Positions 47,939 to 59,400 of a stretch of 64,000 bases of DNA are shown piece after piece. The stretch comes from Persicaria tinctoria (lineage: Eukaryota > Streptophyta > Magnoliopsida > Caryophyllales > Polygonaceae). The stretch is from NCBI GenBank assembly GCA_037127255.1, contig JBANSL010000010.1, forward strand, positions 27,360,620-27,424,619. Reading direction: 5' to 3'. The position numbers and the translations under genes are program-made. Under the pieces are notes generated by a model. It saw only the letters and a program-made list of their open reading frames with translations. It did no database searches and was not told the origin of the DNA. Within the stretch, counting starts at the first letter, position 1; each line of letters begins with the position of its first letter.

Positions 47939-48937
47939 GAAAACTAATTAAAATACCCCCACCTTTGGGGGTATGGTAAAAATATATCCTCAACTTTCAA
48001 ATGTAATAAAAATATCCCGACCTTTGAGGATGGTGGTAATATATTACCCTGTGTTTTCTCACGGGTGAAAAATGCTGACAAGACAGCCTACGTGAATTGT
48101 TTTTGACAAAACAACATACGTGGAATCCTTTTTTTTTACAAATTAGCACTAAAATCGGGTTTTCTTGATCGGTTTCCTTAGGAAAAAAAAAACGATAACA
48201 AATTAAACCCGAAAAACGAAATTGATTCAAACAAGCAACTAATCTGGTCAAAATTGCCTCAAATTAAGACAACACGATTATTCCTAACACCAAACCGACA
48301 ACAAAACTAAACTAACAACAACAACAAAAATAACAACGAAGAGGGAAAAAAAACTTACCCAAATATGTGAACGAATCAAAAGGGAAGAAGGTGTGAGAGA
48401 GAGACAGCTCAAGATAGTCGACCACGAGGGAGGAAGACTGACATTGAAGAGGAACCATGAGCTACCTGGAAGACAATTCAAAAAGCAACCACGGTCCACG
48501 GAAGAAGATATGAGGGAGGAAAAGGCATGGGGTATGAACCCGGTCCAACTCTTTATTTTTTTCATACGGACACTATTCAAGAAAACCCTTGTAAAAAATC
48601 CGCGTAGGCTGCATTGTCAGCATTTTTGACTCGTGAAAAAACTTGTGGTAATATATTACCACTACCCTCAAAGGTCGGGATATTTTTATTACATTTGAAA
48701 GTTGAGGATATATTTTTACCATACCCCCAAAAGTTGGGGTATTTTAATTAGTTTTCCCTATATATATATATATATATATATTTATTTATTTATTTATGTA
48801 TGTATATTATATGTATAATATAACGGGCCGGGCCTATCGGCCCGCTTGGGCCTCATACTTAGCCCAAGCCCATCCCGATGTTATACCCAAGCTCGCCTTT
48901 TTCCCCGGGCGGGTTAGCCCAAGTCTGCTCAGGTCTA
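47227..48937. mobile_element. hAT MITE H, GGGCC-rich arms, with I nested
   Basis: The ends are TAGACCTGAGCAAGGGCC (47227) and, inverted, TAGACCTGAGCAGACTTGGG (48937). The 8-bp TSD GCCACATT is exact at 47219-47226 and 48938-48945. The arms are dense in GGGCCGGGC-like repeats (47240-47400 and 48825-48925). The core is AT-rich with several (TA)n and TATATACA runs. No coding capacity. Confidence 0.92.
47937..48758. mobile_element. Long-TIR MITE I, probably MULE-type (822 bp)
   Basis: Both ends read GGGAAAACTAATTAAAATAC inward and remain inverted copies for about 150 bases (TACCATACCCCC, TATATTTTTACC, ATTTGAAAGTTGAGG, GGTCGGGATATTTTTATTAC, GCTGACAA). It is inserted in the AT run of H, so the target duplication cannot be measured. 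The interior holds no clear gene. Long TIRs and G-rich tips suggest a Mutator-like MITE. Confidence 0.85.
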
Positions 48938-49501
48938 GCCACATTACATGAAGGAGTGAAGAACGATTTGTGAATATGACAGTAAAAAAAAAGCGTGAGG
49001 GAGTTAAGGTTAGGCCACATTACATAAAGGAGTGAAAAACGATTTGTGAAGGAGAGAAAAATATGACCAAAAAAAAAAGCAAGGTTAGGCCACATTATCT
49101 GCAAGAGTCCAAACCATGCGCTTCCTTATAACCAATTGAGCTAGCAGAGTTTTCTATTACTTATGGGATTCTAACTATACTACTATACCTAAAAATAAAA
49201 TAAAAATAAAAATTTAACGGTTCGTGTCGGGTATCTGGCAAGGGGATTTTTCCGACACGAACACGAACCGTTTAGAGCCGTGTTTTTTCGGTTCGTGTCG
49301 TATTTTTTCGGTTTTGTGTTGTCGTATTTTCGTGTCGTGTCTGTCGTGTCGGGTTTTTCTGCACACCCCTTACGCCAGTGGCTTGTCACTCGACGGTGGA
49401 GTAGGGTGATTGGGTTGGGGAGAGGTCGAATTCATCTCGAACTTACCCTGGGTTGTGGGTTTATTAATTGGGGTATTTTGGTCATTAATATTCAGTTCTG
49501 A

Positions 49502-49908
49502 TATTTGCACGGCGAAAAATTCGCCATCGGCACGATGCCGGTGCCGGACTCCCAAACCGGCAAAAAGTTATGGCGGTCCCGGACTCCCAGATCGGCAAAG
49601 GCTGGAGGGAATCTGCAGCTTTGCAGGCACGCGCTGTCACCTCACCTGACGAGGCGTCAAATCTTGTCGGGACCCTGACACCGATACCGAGCTCCGGATC
49701 CGGCACTGGGAGTCCCATCAGTCAAATCGTTTGAAAAGCTGCAGATTCCCTGCAACTTTACCTCAGGCATTGGATGCCACACTAGGAGTCCGGCATCGGC
49801 ATCCACTATGCCACACTAGGAGTCCGGCATCGGCAAAAGCGTTTGCCGAGTTGGGAGTCCGGCACCGGCACCGTGTCGGTGGCGATATAGCGCCGTGCAG
49901 ATACCAAA
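49502..49908. mobile_element. MULE-type MITE N1 (about 0.4 kb)
   Basis: The left arm TATTTGCACGGCGAAAAATT and, inverted, the right arm TATCTGCACGGCGCTATATC start about 60 bases of mirrored similarity, including CGGTGCCGGTGCCGGACTCCCAA-type sequence. Flanking 9-mers CAGTTCTGA (49493-49501) and CGGTTCTGA (49909-49917) match 8 of 9. Inside, GGGAGTCCGGCATCGGCA recurs in tandem. It directly abuts element M, whose ends are of the same type. Confidence 0.75.
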
Positions 49909-50063
49909 CGGTTCTGACATTTGCACAGCGATCTTCTAGCCAGATGCACGGTGCTGGTGCCAGCTTCTCAAATCGGCAGACGCTGATGCCGGACCCGGAC
50001 TCTCAATTCGGCAGGCGTGGTTGAGGGAATATGCAGCTTTCATCACATCAGTCAAATCGACTG

Positions 50064-52695
50064 TGTTGAAGGGTAAAATTTCATGAATTTAATGATTCAT
50101 GATTTTATGTTAAAATTGCCAGATTTAATTATTTACCTAATGTTAAATTTGGTGACATTGGTGACAAACAATTAAGTGGAAATCCTGTTAATGGGTACAA
50201 GAAAGTAAATGAGGCCCAAATCAAAGGCAGCCCAAACTTCAATTAGATGGGTTTAAAATTGGTTTTCCATGAAACTCCGAGTAGGAGCAGTTGCTGGAAC
50301 TCGGAGGTTACAAAAAAAAACGTGGTATAGGAAAAAAAACTGCTACAGAGAAAGAGATGTAGTGGAGAGCTCCTGTTAACCGCCTCCATCCACCTTATAA
50401 GAAGGATTAAACTGCAGTTTTAGGGGCTGGCTTTATTCTTCCTCTAAACAGAACTTCCTTCTTCTTCCTCTTGGTTCCTCCTCCTCCCGGTTGAACCTGC
50501 AAATATCCATACAAAACGAACAGAAATTCAGCAGCAGCAGAAGGAGCAAAAGGTAGTTCTAATGGCCTCCAAAACCCCCCTTGCAAAGCTTTCATGCTTT
50601 ACGCAAGTGGTATAGGTTTTGGAGTCACCAAACTGCCTCCAAATCTTGTCAAAGTGCTATCGAAACGGACCCTCGAAATCCCCCGTTGCAAAGTTTTTAT
50701 GCTTTAAGCAATTGGTTTGGGTTTCGGAATCCCGGTAGTGCCCCAAATTAAGGGGAAACTCTGCCAAAATTTTACCAGGAACATTTTCATATTCATTGGA
50801 GAAGGCATAATAAGTCAATCTAAAATTGAATCAAATGGATATGCACCCACAAAGCAACTCAAAATTGAGTCTCAACGAACCCATGTCCAGGAAATAAAAA
50901 CATGGAAATGTTCCTAGAAATCTAAAGCATACCTAATCAGAGAGGCCGAGTCTGTGTTCGCTCACGGGTTAACCATGGCGCATCTTAGGCTTGGATGGAC
51001 CGTCGCAGCGCTGCCATTGCTCTAGAGTCGTTTGCTTTCTCTGTCGATTACCCGGAAAAAGAAAATCACAAATCATAAGTTATCAAACTCATCCCCAGCT
51101 GATTTTCCCAAACTCAAATTCTCAAAATCAACCCAAATTAGGGATAAATCACAGAAAAGAGGAGAGAGCAAACCTGATTTTTTTTCCCTCAATCGGCAGA
51201 AGCTCTTAGATCTGCATTTGAAAGCCCTTTGGCCCTTTGAAACTCATCAATCCTCGTTCGGCTTTAGGCGACTTCTCCCGAGCTGTTGATGCTATGCCGC
51301 CGTTCACCAGGAGAAAGACGAACAGAGGAAAAAAATAACGCTTACCTGTTGCCCTACAAAAATACAAGAGATGGTTCATATTCATTTGTTGGTCAATTGG
51401 GCCAGTTTGACCAAATCTCAAATTGGGGCTGAAATTGATAAAGGCAAAATCAAATGGGCTTTAGTGGACAATTGTGATTGGGCTCACTATAAATTTGCCT
51501 ATCATCAAATGTGTTCCAAAACAACGAGGCAAACATCAAACATAATCTATATGCCTCGGCATATTTAAGATAAATATGTTTAATTGCGAAACCGACCCAC
51601 AAAAATATATGAATTATAATTGGTGCAAATTAAGAATTCGAGTTTAATCAAAACATAAAATTAAACTCGTCAAATATTCTTTGCCAATTAATTCTAGTGG
51701 GTCAATCTCAAACCAGCTTCAATAAAAACAGAGTCAAAATCTCAAATCGAGTTTCACCAAATATAAACTCGGTTCGTTCAGAACTACGTATAGACTTGAT
51801 ACTTTTTTATGAGTTACGTAGGAAATTCGGTACAAAATTTTAAATACGCTGAATTTAGTCACCGGTTACAAATTAAATTAAATATGTTCTAAAAAAGAAC
51901 TACGGATGATTTGATCCCGTCTAAACGGGTACGTAAGTAGCTCGACGTAAAGCTTATGCTAGTCGAGTACAATCGTCAAGCCAAAAAATCAAATGGTTCT
52001 CAAAAGAACTACATAAGATTTGATTCCGCTTTGCCGGATATGTAAGAAACCTGATATAAAGCTATAGCTCGTCGGGTTCAATCACATGATCCTCAAACGA
52101 TCAAACTTTTAAAACCAAATCAAACGGTTTCAAAAGAAAAGAACTACGTAAAGACTTGACGCCGTAAAAACGGCTACGTAGGTAACCCGATATTAAATCT
52201 CAAAATATGTCAGGTACAGTCGCTAATCCCTAAATTCACTTTTAAAATGAAAATGGGGTTAAAATTAAATCTAAATTAAATACACATGATTTTCCGTGTA
52301 AGTGATAGCCGTTAAGTCGAGAAACCCTTCCGAGAAGGTGTGCTCAATTTATTCGGGTGATACACGAGAAAATCTCATGCATATGATAGTGTGATTAATG
52401 TTAGGGCTACCCTTCCGAGAAGGTGGGTCCTAATACGATCCAATGATGCATGAAAACCTTAAGGGTGGTAAAACACACAAACTCAAACACTCTGAACTAC
52501 GTGAGGCTTGATTCTCTTCCAAGAGATACGTAGGCAACCCGTTAAAATTCGGGTGCAGCCCAAATCACTAAAAACACCAAAATCTTGGTATCGATATGAC
52601 TTCGAATCAAGAGGATAACCAAAAGGGGTCGAACTCAAATATTAAAAACTAAATAAAATGTGTTGTTCAATTATATCGCGCATTTTTGTCCAACA
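50064..52695. mobile_element. Solo LTR, Tat/Ogre-like (2632 bp), in MULE M
   Basis: The ends are TGTTGAAGGGTAAAA and TTTTGTCCAACA (TG...CA, with TGTTG/CAACA inversion) and the TSD GACTG is exact at 50059-50063 and 52696-52700. No gag or pol is seen, so a solo LTR is likely. In the right half a hairpin-bearing phrase GAACTACG...TTGAT.CC...GG.TACGTAGG.AACC occurs five times (about 51780, 51897, 52008, 52141, 52493). Repeated GAACTACGT/TACGTAGG phrases are a feature I associate with LTRs of the Tat/Ogre/Athila gypsy group. Confidence 0.7.
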
Positions 52696-52976
52696 GACTG
52701 GAAAAGCTATCACCACCCTGCATGTCGGTGCCGGACTCCGGATCCGGTTCGGTCACATCGACTGAAAAAGCTGCAGATTCCCTGCAGCTTGCGTCATGGT
52801 CTGTCGGTGTCGGGTTCCGAGTCCGGCATAGGGGGTGCCGATGTATTATAAAAGGAAGGATCCCCTCCCTCACTTAGTGCACCACACATTCCACTCCACT
52901 CTCCCACCTCTTAGTCTCTTACGTCGCGGTTTTAGCTAGAGAGCTCCAACAAGCCCGGAATACCGTCTTAGGATAA

Positions 52977-55900
52977 ATGCCGAAGTTCCCGAACCTGTTA
53001 GATCGGTTTATTCGAAGTTCGAGATCCTCTTCACCAGCGACTCCGCCTCCCGATGAGTGTGCGACTTCACAACCCGCGCCGAACGATCCTAGAGCGCAAG
53101 CTGCCGCGGAGGTAAGTATTGATTTTATGTTAAGTTTATGTTACTATTGGTCAACGTTTAAATGAAATAAAGATAAACTGTAGGGTATATTGATAAAATT
53201 AGATATAAAATATTGTATGTTTAGTTTATGTTAAGTTTATGTTATTATTAGATCTGGAATATTGATAAAATTAGATATGGAATTAGTTATGGAATTAGTA
53301 ATGCATGAAAATGAGATATAGAATTAGTTTATGTTAGTATCTAAGAGATTGTATTGATTTTTATTTCATGAAAAATAGATATGGATAGTATTGCATGAAA
53401 ATTAGATATAGATATAATTATGCATGAAAATGAGATATAGAATTTTTATTTCATGAAAAATAGATATGGAATTAGTAATGCATGAAAATTAGATATAGAT
53501 ATAATTATGCATGAAAATTAGATATGGAATTCTTAATGCATGAAAATTACATATGGAATTTGTATTGAATGAAAATGTAGATAGGGAATATGTAATGAAA
53601 TTATGAAAGTACATAATTTCGATTTATGTGGAATGTATGAAAAATAAATATTTGCAAGGAATTTATGTTAACATGTGGAGAAATATGATTTATGGGCAAA
53701 TATGAAATTAGATAATGTAGATTTATGGAATTTAAATGGAAATAGATGCAGATGGAATATAGATATGGAATTTATGTTCACCTAATGGATATGGAATTTT
53801 ATAATGCAGATGATGAGGAGGGTCGTAACCCAGCGGGAACGGGTTAGGCCAACGGCCCTCTCTGAGGAGAGGTGATAGGCCGATAGAGCCGGCGAGAGCC
53901 AACACATCGGCGGTTAGACAACCATCAATAGAGCGACCGATCCAGGAGCCCGCAAGGGCAAAAACGTCGTTTCTCGGGCGGGAGGACGAGGATTTCTTGG
54001 GTGATTACACCGTCGACGAGGTCGACACTTCACAATTGCCGGAGACCCCTTACGTCCCAGACATCCCCTAGTCCCCCATGTATACGTCCGCCGAGGACGT
54101 CGACACCGATTTCATGCATCATTCCAATGCGTGGGAACCACAAATCAACCAGACCCCCCCCCCCCCATTTCGTCGACCGTGGGTGGATCTGGATTGTGGC
54201 CGAACTGGGCGGGCATGACTCAGCAGCCCATCCGCGACGAGGGGGCATCCTCCTCAAACCCAGCTGCTGGTACAGCAGCACGCGCGTCTAACCCTTTCGA
54301 GGTCGCTGACACGTTTGGGGGTATTTCCAGTACAGATCCCGAGCATAACCCCAACTGTCGTGCGGGGATGAATGACGAGTTGAACAGTCGGGATGTCGAC
54401 GACGGCCGCCCCAAGTTTGTGGAGCCACTTCGACACTATAGGACTCACAGGTGTCAGTACACGTGGTTAAGTGAAGTGTGTGTTACTATAAGAACGATTT
54501 AGTTACATTTAAGGTTATATTATGTGCAACTATGGTATCCGGTGGTATCCGTGCAGTGCAGATCATACACTTCATATTTGTCTTGCAGGAGGTGGAGATG
54601 ATAGTGAAGAGCATAAGGCGTGCAGACCGGTGGCAGTCAATGCGTAACTGGCCTCGTTTACCTGGGCAGTGGCAGTGGTGGTATGTGGCGAGACACATCG
54701 GGTTACATGTGTTGGATGACATCAGGATGGACACAGTGGATCACTGTCTCATCCAAGCATTTCTCTACCGTTGGCATCCAGAGACCAATAGCTTTCATCT
54801 CCCATGAGGGGAGATGACAATTACCTTGCACGATGTGCACAAGTTGTTTGGTCTTGCCATCGAAGGACATGCCATGGTCCCTAACAGCACAAACCAACTA
54901 CGACATGCGTGGATGACGAAAAAAATTGGATTTGGCCTCCACGACTTTGTACGAAGTGGGAATGCATTTTACCATGGAAGCCTAGATTACCACATGGCGC
55001 AACTAATTAACAACTCGCAGATACAGCCAGGTGTCATCGCAAGCGGATATATGTTGGAGGTTCTTGGCTGCTTGGTTCTAAACGACCGGACCACGACAAC
55101 CATACCCGTAATTGCTTTGGATTTTGTGACTGATCACCGAATCACATCAGAGTATGCATGGGGTGCGGGAGTCCTGGCTTATCTGTATAGGCAGCTGGGG
55201 ATCTCGTCGAGACAGGGGATGGCTAACTTGGGGGGATGTACTGCTCTTCTTCAGGTATGTGTCGAACCCCATACATATGTTGTGTGTTATTATTGAATAT
55301 AACTCAATGTCTCACTTACGTCGGGATTTTTCAGTATTGGATATTCGCTCACTTCCCAATGTTCGCGCCCGGCGTCTGTGAGGACCCCGCGGACCATGGA
55401 GACGCACGCTGGGCAAAGCGGTACGCGAGTCGACCTACACCACCAATCACCCCAGAAAGGACACTGAAGTTCATCGTACAATTAGAAACGATGCGGGCAG
55501 AGGGCGTCAAATTCATGCCCTACGGTCCCCTTGACTTTGATGGGTTTTACAGAGTTTCGCGGTACAGAGGCTTAATCCAATTCTCCTCTGTTATGGAAGC
55601 CTACATGCCGGACAGAGTTATGCGATAGTTCGGTTTTGTTCAGACAATCCCCATGCTGCGAATCCTCCCACTTCGAGAAGAGAGACCACCACAAGTCAAG
55701 GGCCTGAAGCTGACCTGGCACCCAGTGGACGACCGTTGGGATGACCATTTGATTTTTCCAACTGTATACATATCCTTCGGCCAACATAGGGCTGCGCTAG
55801 AACCGCACGTTGTTTCTGCTGAGTACATGGGGTGGTTTGGTGAGCACGGCCATCCTTTTCTTTTCAAAAGCTCAAGCCACCAGGTTCCAGCAAACATTGC

Positions 55901-56188
55901 TCTGCCAGTGGCCGTTTACGATCACCGGGTACGTGTGAATAATAGCAATGTCATTTCGTTATTAGTGTGTTGTTTAATAAAATGTTAGTTATCACCATCA
56001 TATTGTTTGAAATGCAGCAAATGGGTATGTTGCTTCATCGTCTGGATGCTGTGCTCGCTCGGGGAGACGCGTGGGTTTCCACAGATGAGCTTCGGGAGTA
56101 TGTTGAAGAAGCGCGGGGTGGAGATGTGCCTTTGGCGCCAACTCAGGTTCGGGCATCGCAGTTTTTCCATTTTATGCCAAACGCCTGA
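52977..56188 (+). pseudogene. Plant mobile domain (PMD, MAIN-like) gene carried by MULE M
   Basis: Five exons can be traced: 52977-53111, 53810-54475, 54589-55254, 55335-55928, 56018-56188, all with GT/AG borders. Exon 1 gives MPKFPNLLDRFIRSSRSSS; exon 2 is an acidic disordered stretch. Exons 3 and 4 hold the PMD core: IGLHVLDDIRMDTVDHCLIQ, FLYRWHPETNSFHLP, GEMTITLHDVHKLFGLAIEG, YWIFAHFPMFAP and PVDDRWDDHLIFPTVYI. The end MGMLLHRLDAVL is also typical. PMD proteins of the MAIN/MAIL1 type act in silencing and meristem maintenance, and TE-borne relatives are common. Breaks are a stop and frameshift in exon 2 (TGA 53873, TAG near 54069, run of C near 54156), TGA at 54805-54807 and TAG at 55626-55628. 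Confidence 0.85.
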
Positions 56189-56423
56189 TGACTGGCATGG
56201 AACTGTTAGCTGGTTTTAGCGTAGTTGTTGTCTCTGTCTTGAATTTGTTGGTAGTTGTATTTGCGATTCATGTACTGTGTTTTGGTATTGATTGAGGAAA
56301 TTTAAAAACACATTGTGGGTCTTCAACATTGCTACATCTATTATCTTGCATGAGATTACAAAATGCGTAGCTGGATCATTTCAAATACAGTAAGTGTGAT
56401 CCGAGAAAATAATAGCATCACAA

Positions 56424-59400
56424 CTACTGGGTTGCCCTTTCAACTAGACGGTAGTTCAAGTATTGTTGAATGCGCTCGTTGAATAGGGTATCCCAGCCAT
56501 TCACACTTGGGTGGTGGAAATGAGACCATTCAGGTGCAGTAGGTGGAAGTGGTGACCCTTGCTTCAGCCACACGGGGGTCCAATGGACTCTTGCTAGCCA
56601 GGCAACTGTAATCACCTCAGTTGGTGGAGTTTGGTTCGACCCATTCGCGACAATAGGAAAGCAGGTGTGAGGATTGTCGACACTTAGGACAACAACGACC
56701 TTGTTGTACAAGGTTTCTACAGCAAGGGGGACCATAGGTGCCTCCATCCAGTTTTGATGACGATGTAAGCAAGGAGCTGGGTCTTGCAGATCAACATTCT
56801 CGATGAGATCGTCAATGGAGTGTAATAGGGTTGCTGGTTGGTACAACCACCGATTCCCTCGAAGCTCTTGCGCGACCTCTCTTCTCACTCGCATGTACTG
56901 GTCTTCTCCATACCCCAGCACAGCCGCTAAGGCCCGATAACCGCAATGACCATCAACTGAAACCTGGCTACTTCTATCAACAAAATTGAGCATGAAGTTA
57001 TGGATGTGAGTTGTCAACAATACCGAAGGATCAACCTCCCGATCTGTCTGTCGACCACTACCTCTTGATCGACCTCTACCACGCGCCCGAGAGGCAGCCT
57101 CTCGTCTCCCGTGCTCAAAGCCAGATGGGTCACGCTGCAATGATCGTCTCCCCGTGGGACGACCCTTTCGATGGATCCCCGTTGGCTCTCTCATGGTAGA
57201 CAACCCAAGGTTGTTCATGTTGAAGTATGCCTCGCCCATCAAATCCTGCTGATCAGGCGTGAGGTTGTTGCCATCAATATCCCTCCGAAGGCTGACATAT
57301 TCCTGACTGTTAGGAGTTGCCCCATCGTTGCCGCCACTGGATTCTTCGGGAGGAATTATTGGATCCCACATTACTTGCTTCCAGAAGGGATGAATTTGCG
57401 AGGGCCTAATAGGTTGCCGGTTTGTGATCGCCTCTAAGAACTCATGTACACATGGAACCCCGTAAGCGTCCCTCCAATAGCGATCCCTACAGACACCGTC
57501 ATGACTAGCCGGGAGTTCATTCGCCTTGTTGTAGTTGGCCAGCAGAAGTTCGAAGCACTCATCAGTCACCAGCATCAATAGCGGGGCGAATATTGGTTCA
57601 CTCATGACACACCGTTTGATTGTCAGTCGTGACTTCTCAAGGAACCCTCTGAGTTGGTCTACCTGTTCGTTGACCAAGTTGTCAATGCATTATGTTACGT
57701 CAACGAACCCACCAACAATCGTCCCTAGCATGGACTTTAATTTTGCATGTGCTGACTCGACACTGTATCATAAAAAATATATTACCTCGGTTATGTAGGA
57801 TTCTTAAATATTATAATAATTACGACTTTATACTATTCAATGTCACTTACTTATTCGTAGTTCGCACCCCGAGATGTAGGAACTTATCAACCCATGCACG
57901 AACTATCGCCTCCTTGAATTCTATGAGCCAGGTGTCTTCAAGGTACTTCATAAGACCCCATCGTGCCTCTCATTTCGCCTTCATCACTTATAGACAACCT
58001 TCATAACTTTCTTCAGTCTTTGACTCAAATAAGGCTTTGCATTCATTGTAGAAGGCGTTTCGCTTCTCGGTAGATTTCGTGATCCTACCCTTCATTTCAA
58101 TGTTGCACATAATATGATAAGTGCACAACATATGCTTTACCGTTGGTAACTCCTCCCGAAGAGCCTTGATAAGACCCAACTCTCTGTCTGTAAAAATTAC
58201 TTCTGGGAGTCGTTGACCACGCAAATGGCTTAGTCGCCGTAGTGCCCAACTATAGTGTTCTGCGCTCTCGCCTGCCATGAATACGAACGCAATTGCAAAT
58301 GTGTTCTTCGTGCTAGTAATCCCAACGATCTCTAGCAATGACATTTCGTACTTATCACATTATAATTAATTAGTCAAACAAATTGCTACAACGTATGACA
58401 TATATAAAAGTAGTCGACAGTAATGTGATTCCTCTTACTCGTTCGTCTTGTAGGTCGAGTCCATCACGATAACATACGGAAACAACATCAGAAGATGTCG
58501 GGAGTTTGGATGAGACAAAAACACACCAGTAACCTTGTGTACTCCTGCTTTAGAGGAATTCCGTGTGGCGATAAAGTATCCCTTTTGTTTGAGTTTGTGA
58601 AGCGCTTGAGGCAGGTCCCTCCATCCTTCTGCAGCGGTTCTCCGCAACTGGGCTCGTGCATTGTAGACTTGACGAATGTCCGTCACGCAGTCATGATCAT
58701 CATACTTCATCCCGCGCAGCATATCCCCCGGTTTTATCCCAATCACTGTATCACGTCGAACCTGCCGATGTTGATCTGGAGTTAATCTACCGGCATAGGG
58801 ATGTCCTAACATCACATCGTTTAGCTTGTGGTTATGCACACTGCATATAACCTTCATGGTCCAATTGTCAGCATCATTTTGACGACCCTCCAGCTCAAAC
58901 AAGCATCCGATCTTTGTCGTTTTCCCGCACCTACTCACTGCAGGCGGAAAATCCTTGTCGACATCTGGAATATCTCTACCCCCTCCGTACTTATCACACA
59001 CTAGACGAAAGGTACCCAAACCACTCATTTGGTTCTTCCATGACCGAGTGATTACAAGTACCATGTTCTTAATCTTCCCTACGTATCTAGCCCATGCCTT
59101 CATGTTTACTTGACCAGCCCAATAACCATCGACTGTAAACATCGAGCTATATTCTGTACCCACATTTAGAGGTTGGTTTTGTTCCTACATAATGTCACTT
59201 ATGTACTAAGAACTTTTTCGCAAAAAATTATCTAAAATGCTATATTATACGATGGTTTCATTTTACAAAACTATACTCCCTCCGTTAAGAAAAACATGTC
59301 GTTTTAGGAGTAAAATCTTGTTAAGAAAAACTTGTCGTTTTAGGTATTTTGGTGTCCACTTTCCAAAATTACCCTTGCCATGATTAGATGTTTGTTAGTT

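Larger units (their letters stand above)
44875..49106. repeat. Interrupted tandem array, unit about 75-85 bp
   Basis: The unit contains GAGGGAGTTAAGGTTAGGCC, ACATTACATGAAGGAGTGAA, ACGATTTGTGAAGGAGAG and ATATGAC followed by 8-11 A and AGC. Copies lie at about 44875-44960, 44961-45033, (after G) 47198-47226, and (after H) 48938-49106, so roughly four to five units are split by LINE G and hAT H. It is not coding. Confidence 0.85.
44151..49372. mobile_element. hAT-like element P in LINE L, carrying a tandem array
   Basis: The left end ATCGGTGTGCATATCCGG and the inverted right end TAAGGGGTGTGCAGAAAA are related and lead into CCCGACACGA-rich arms (44160-44330 and 49215-49360). Flanking 8-mers GGCCAGTT (44143) and CGCCAGTG (49373) match 6 of 8, as expected of a decayed TSD. 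Across the join LINE ORF1 reads on (DKPLA then SKEDS). Without the nested G and H, P is about 1.35 kb. Its interior holds no recognised gene; 44345-44870 may be captured host sequence. Confidence 0.65.
35345..49490 (-). mobile_element. L1-type LINE L, minus strand, broken by F, E and P
   Basis: Minus-strand order from the right: ORF1 N-terminus (49440-49380), interrupted by P; ORF1 continuing 44142-43264 and then to about 41726, interrupted by E; ORF2 endonuclease (around 40965-40700); and RT start (40260-40174), interrupted by F and continuing at 35467-35345. TSDs at F (CCCAG), E (CTTCCATG) and P (diverged) show that one LINE was present first. Most of RT is missing at the left end. The 5' limit is approximate because MITE N1 follows. 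Confidence 0.8.

Noticed and set aside
49095..49150. Minus-strand TAGCTCAATTGG resembling a tRNA A box
   Set aside because: No matching B box, acceptor stem or cloverleaf follows. At most a tRNA-derived scrap in element P.
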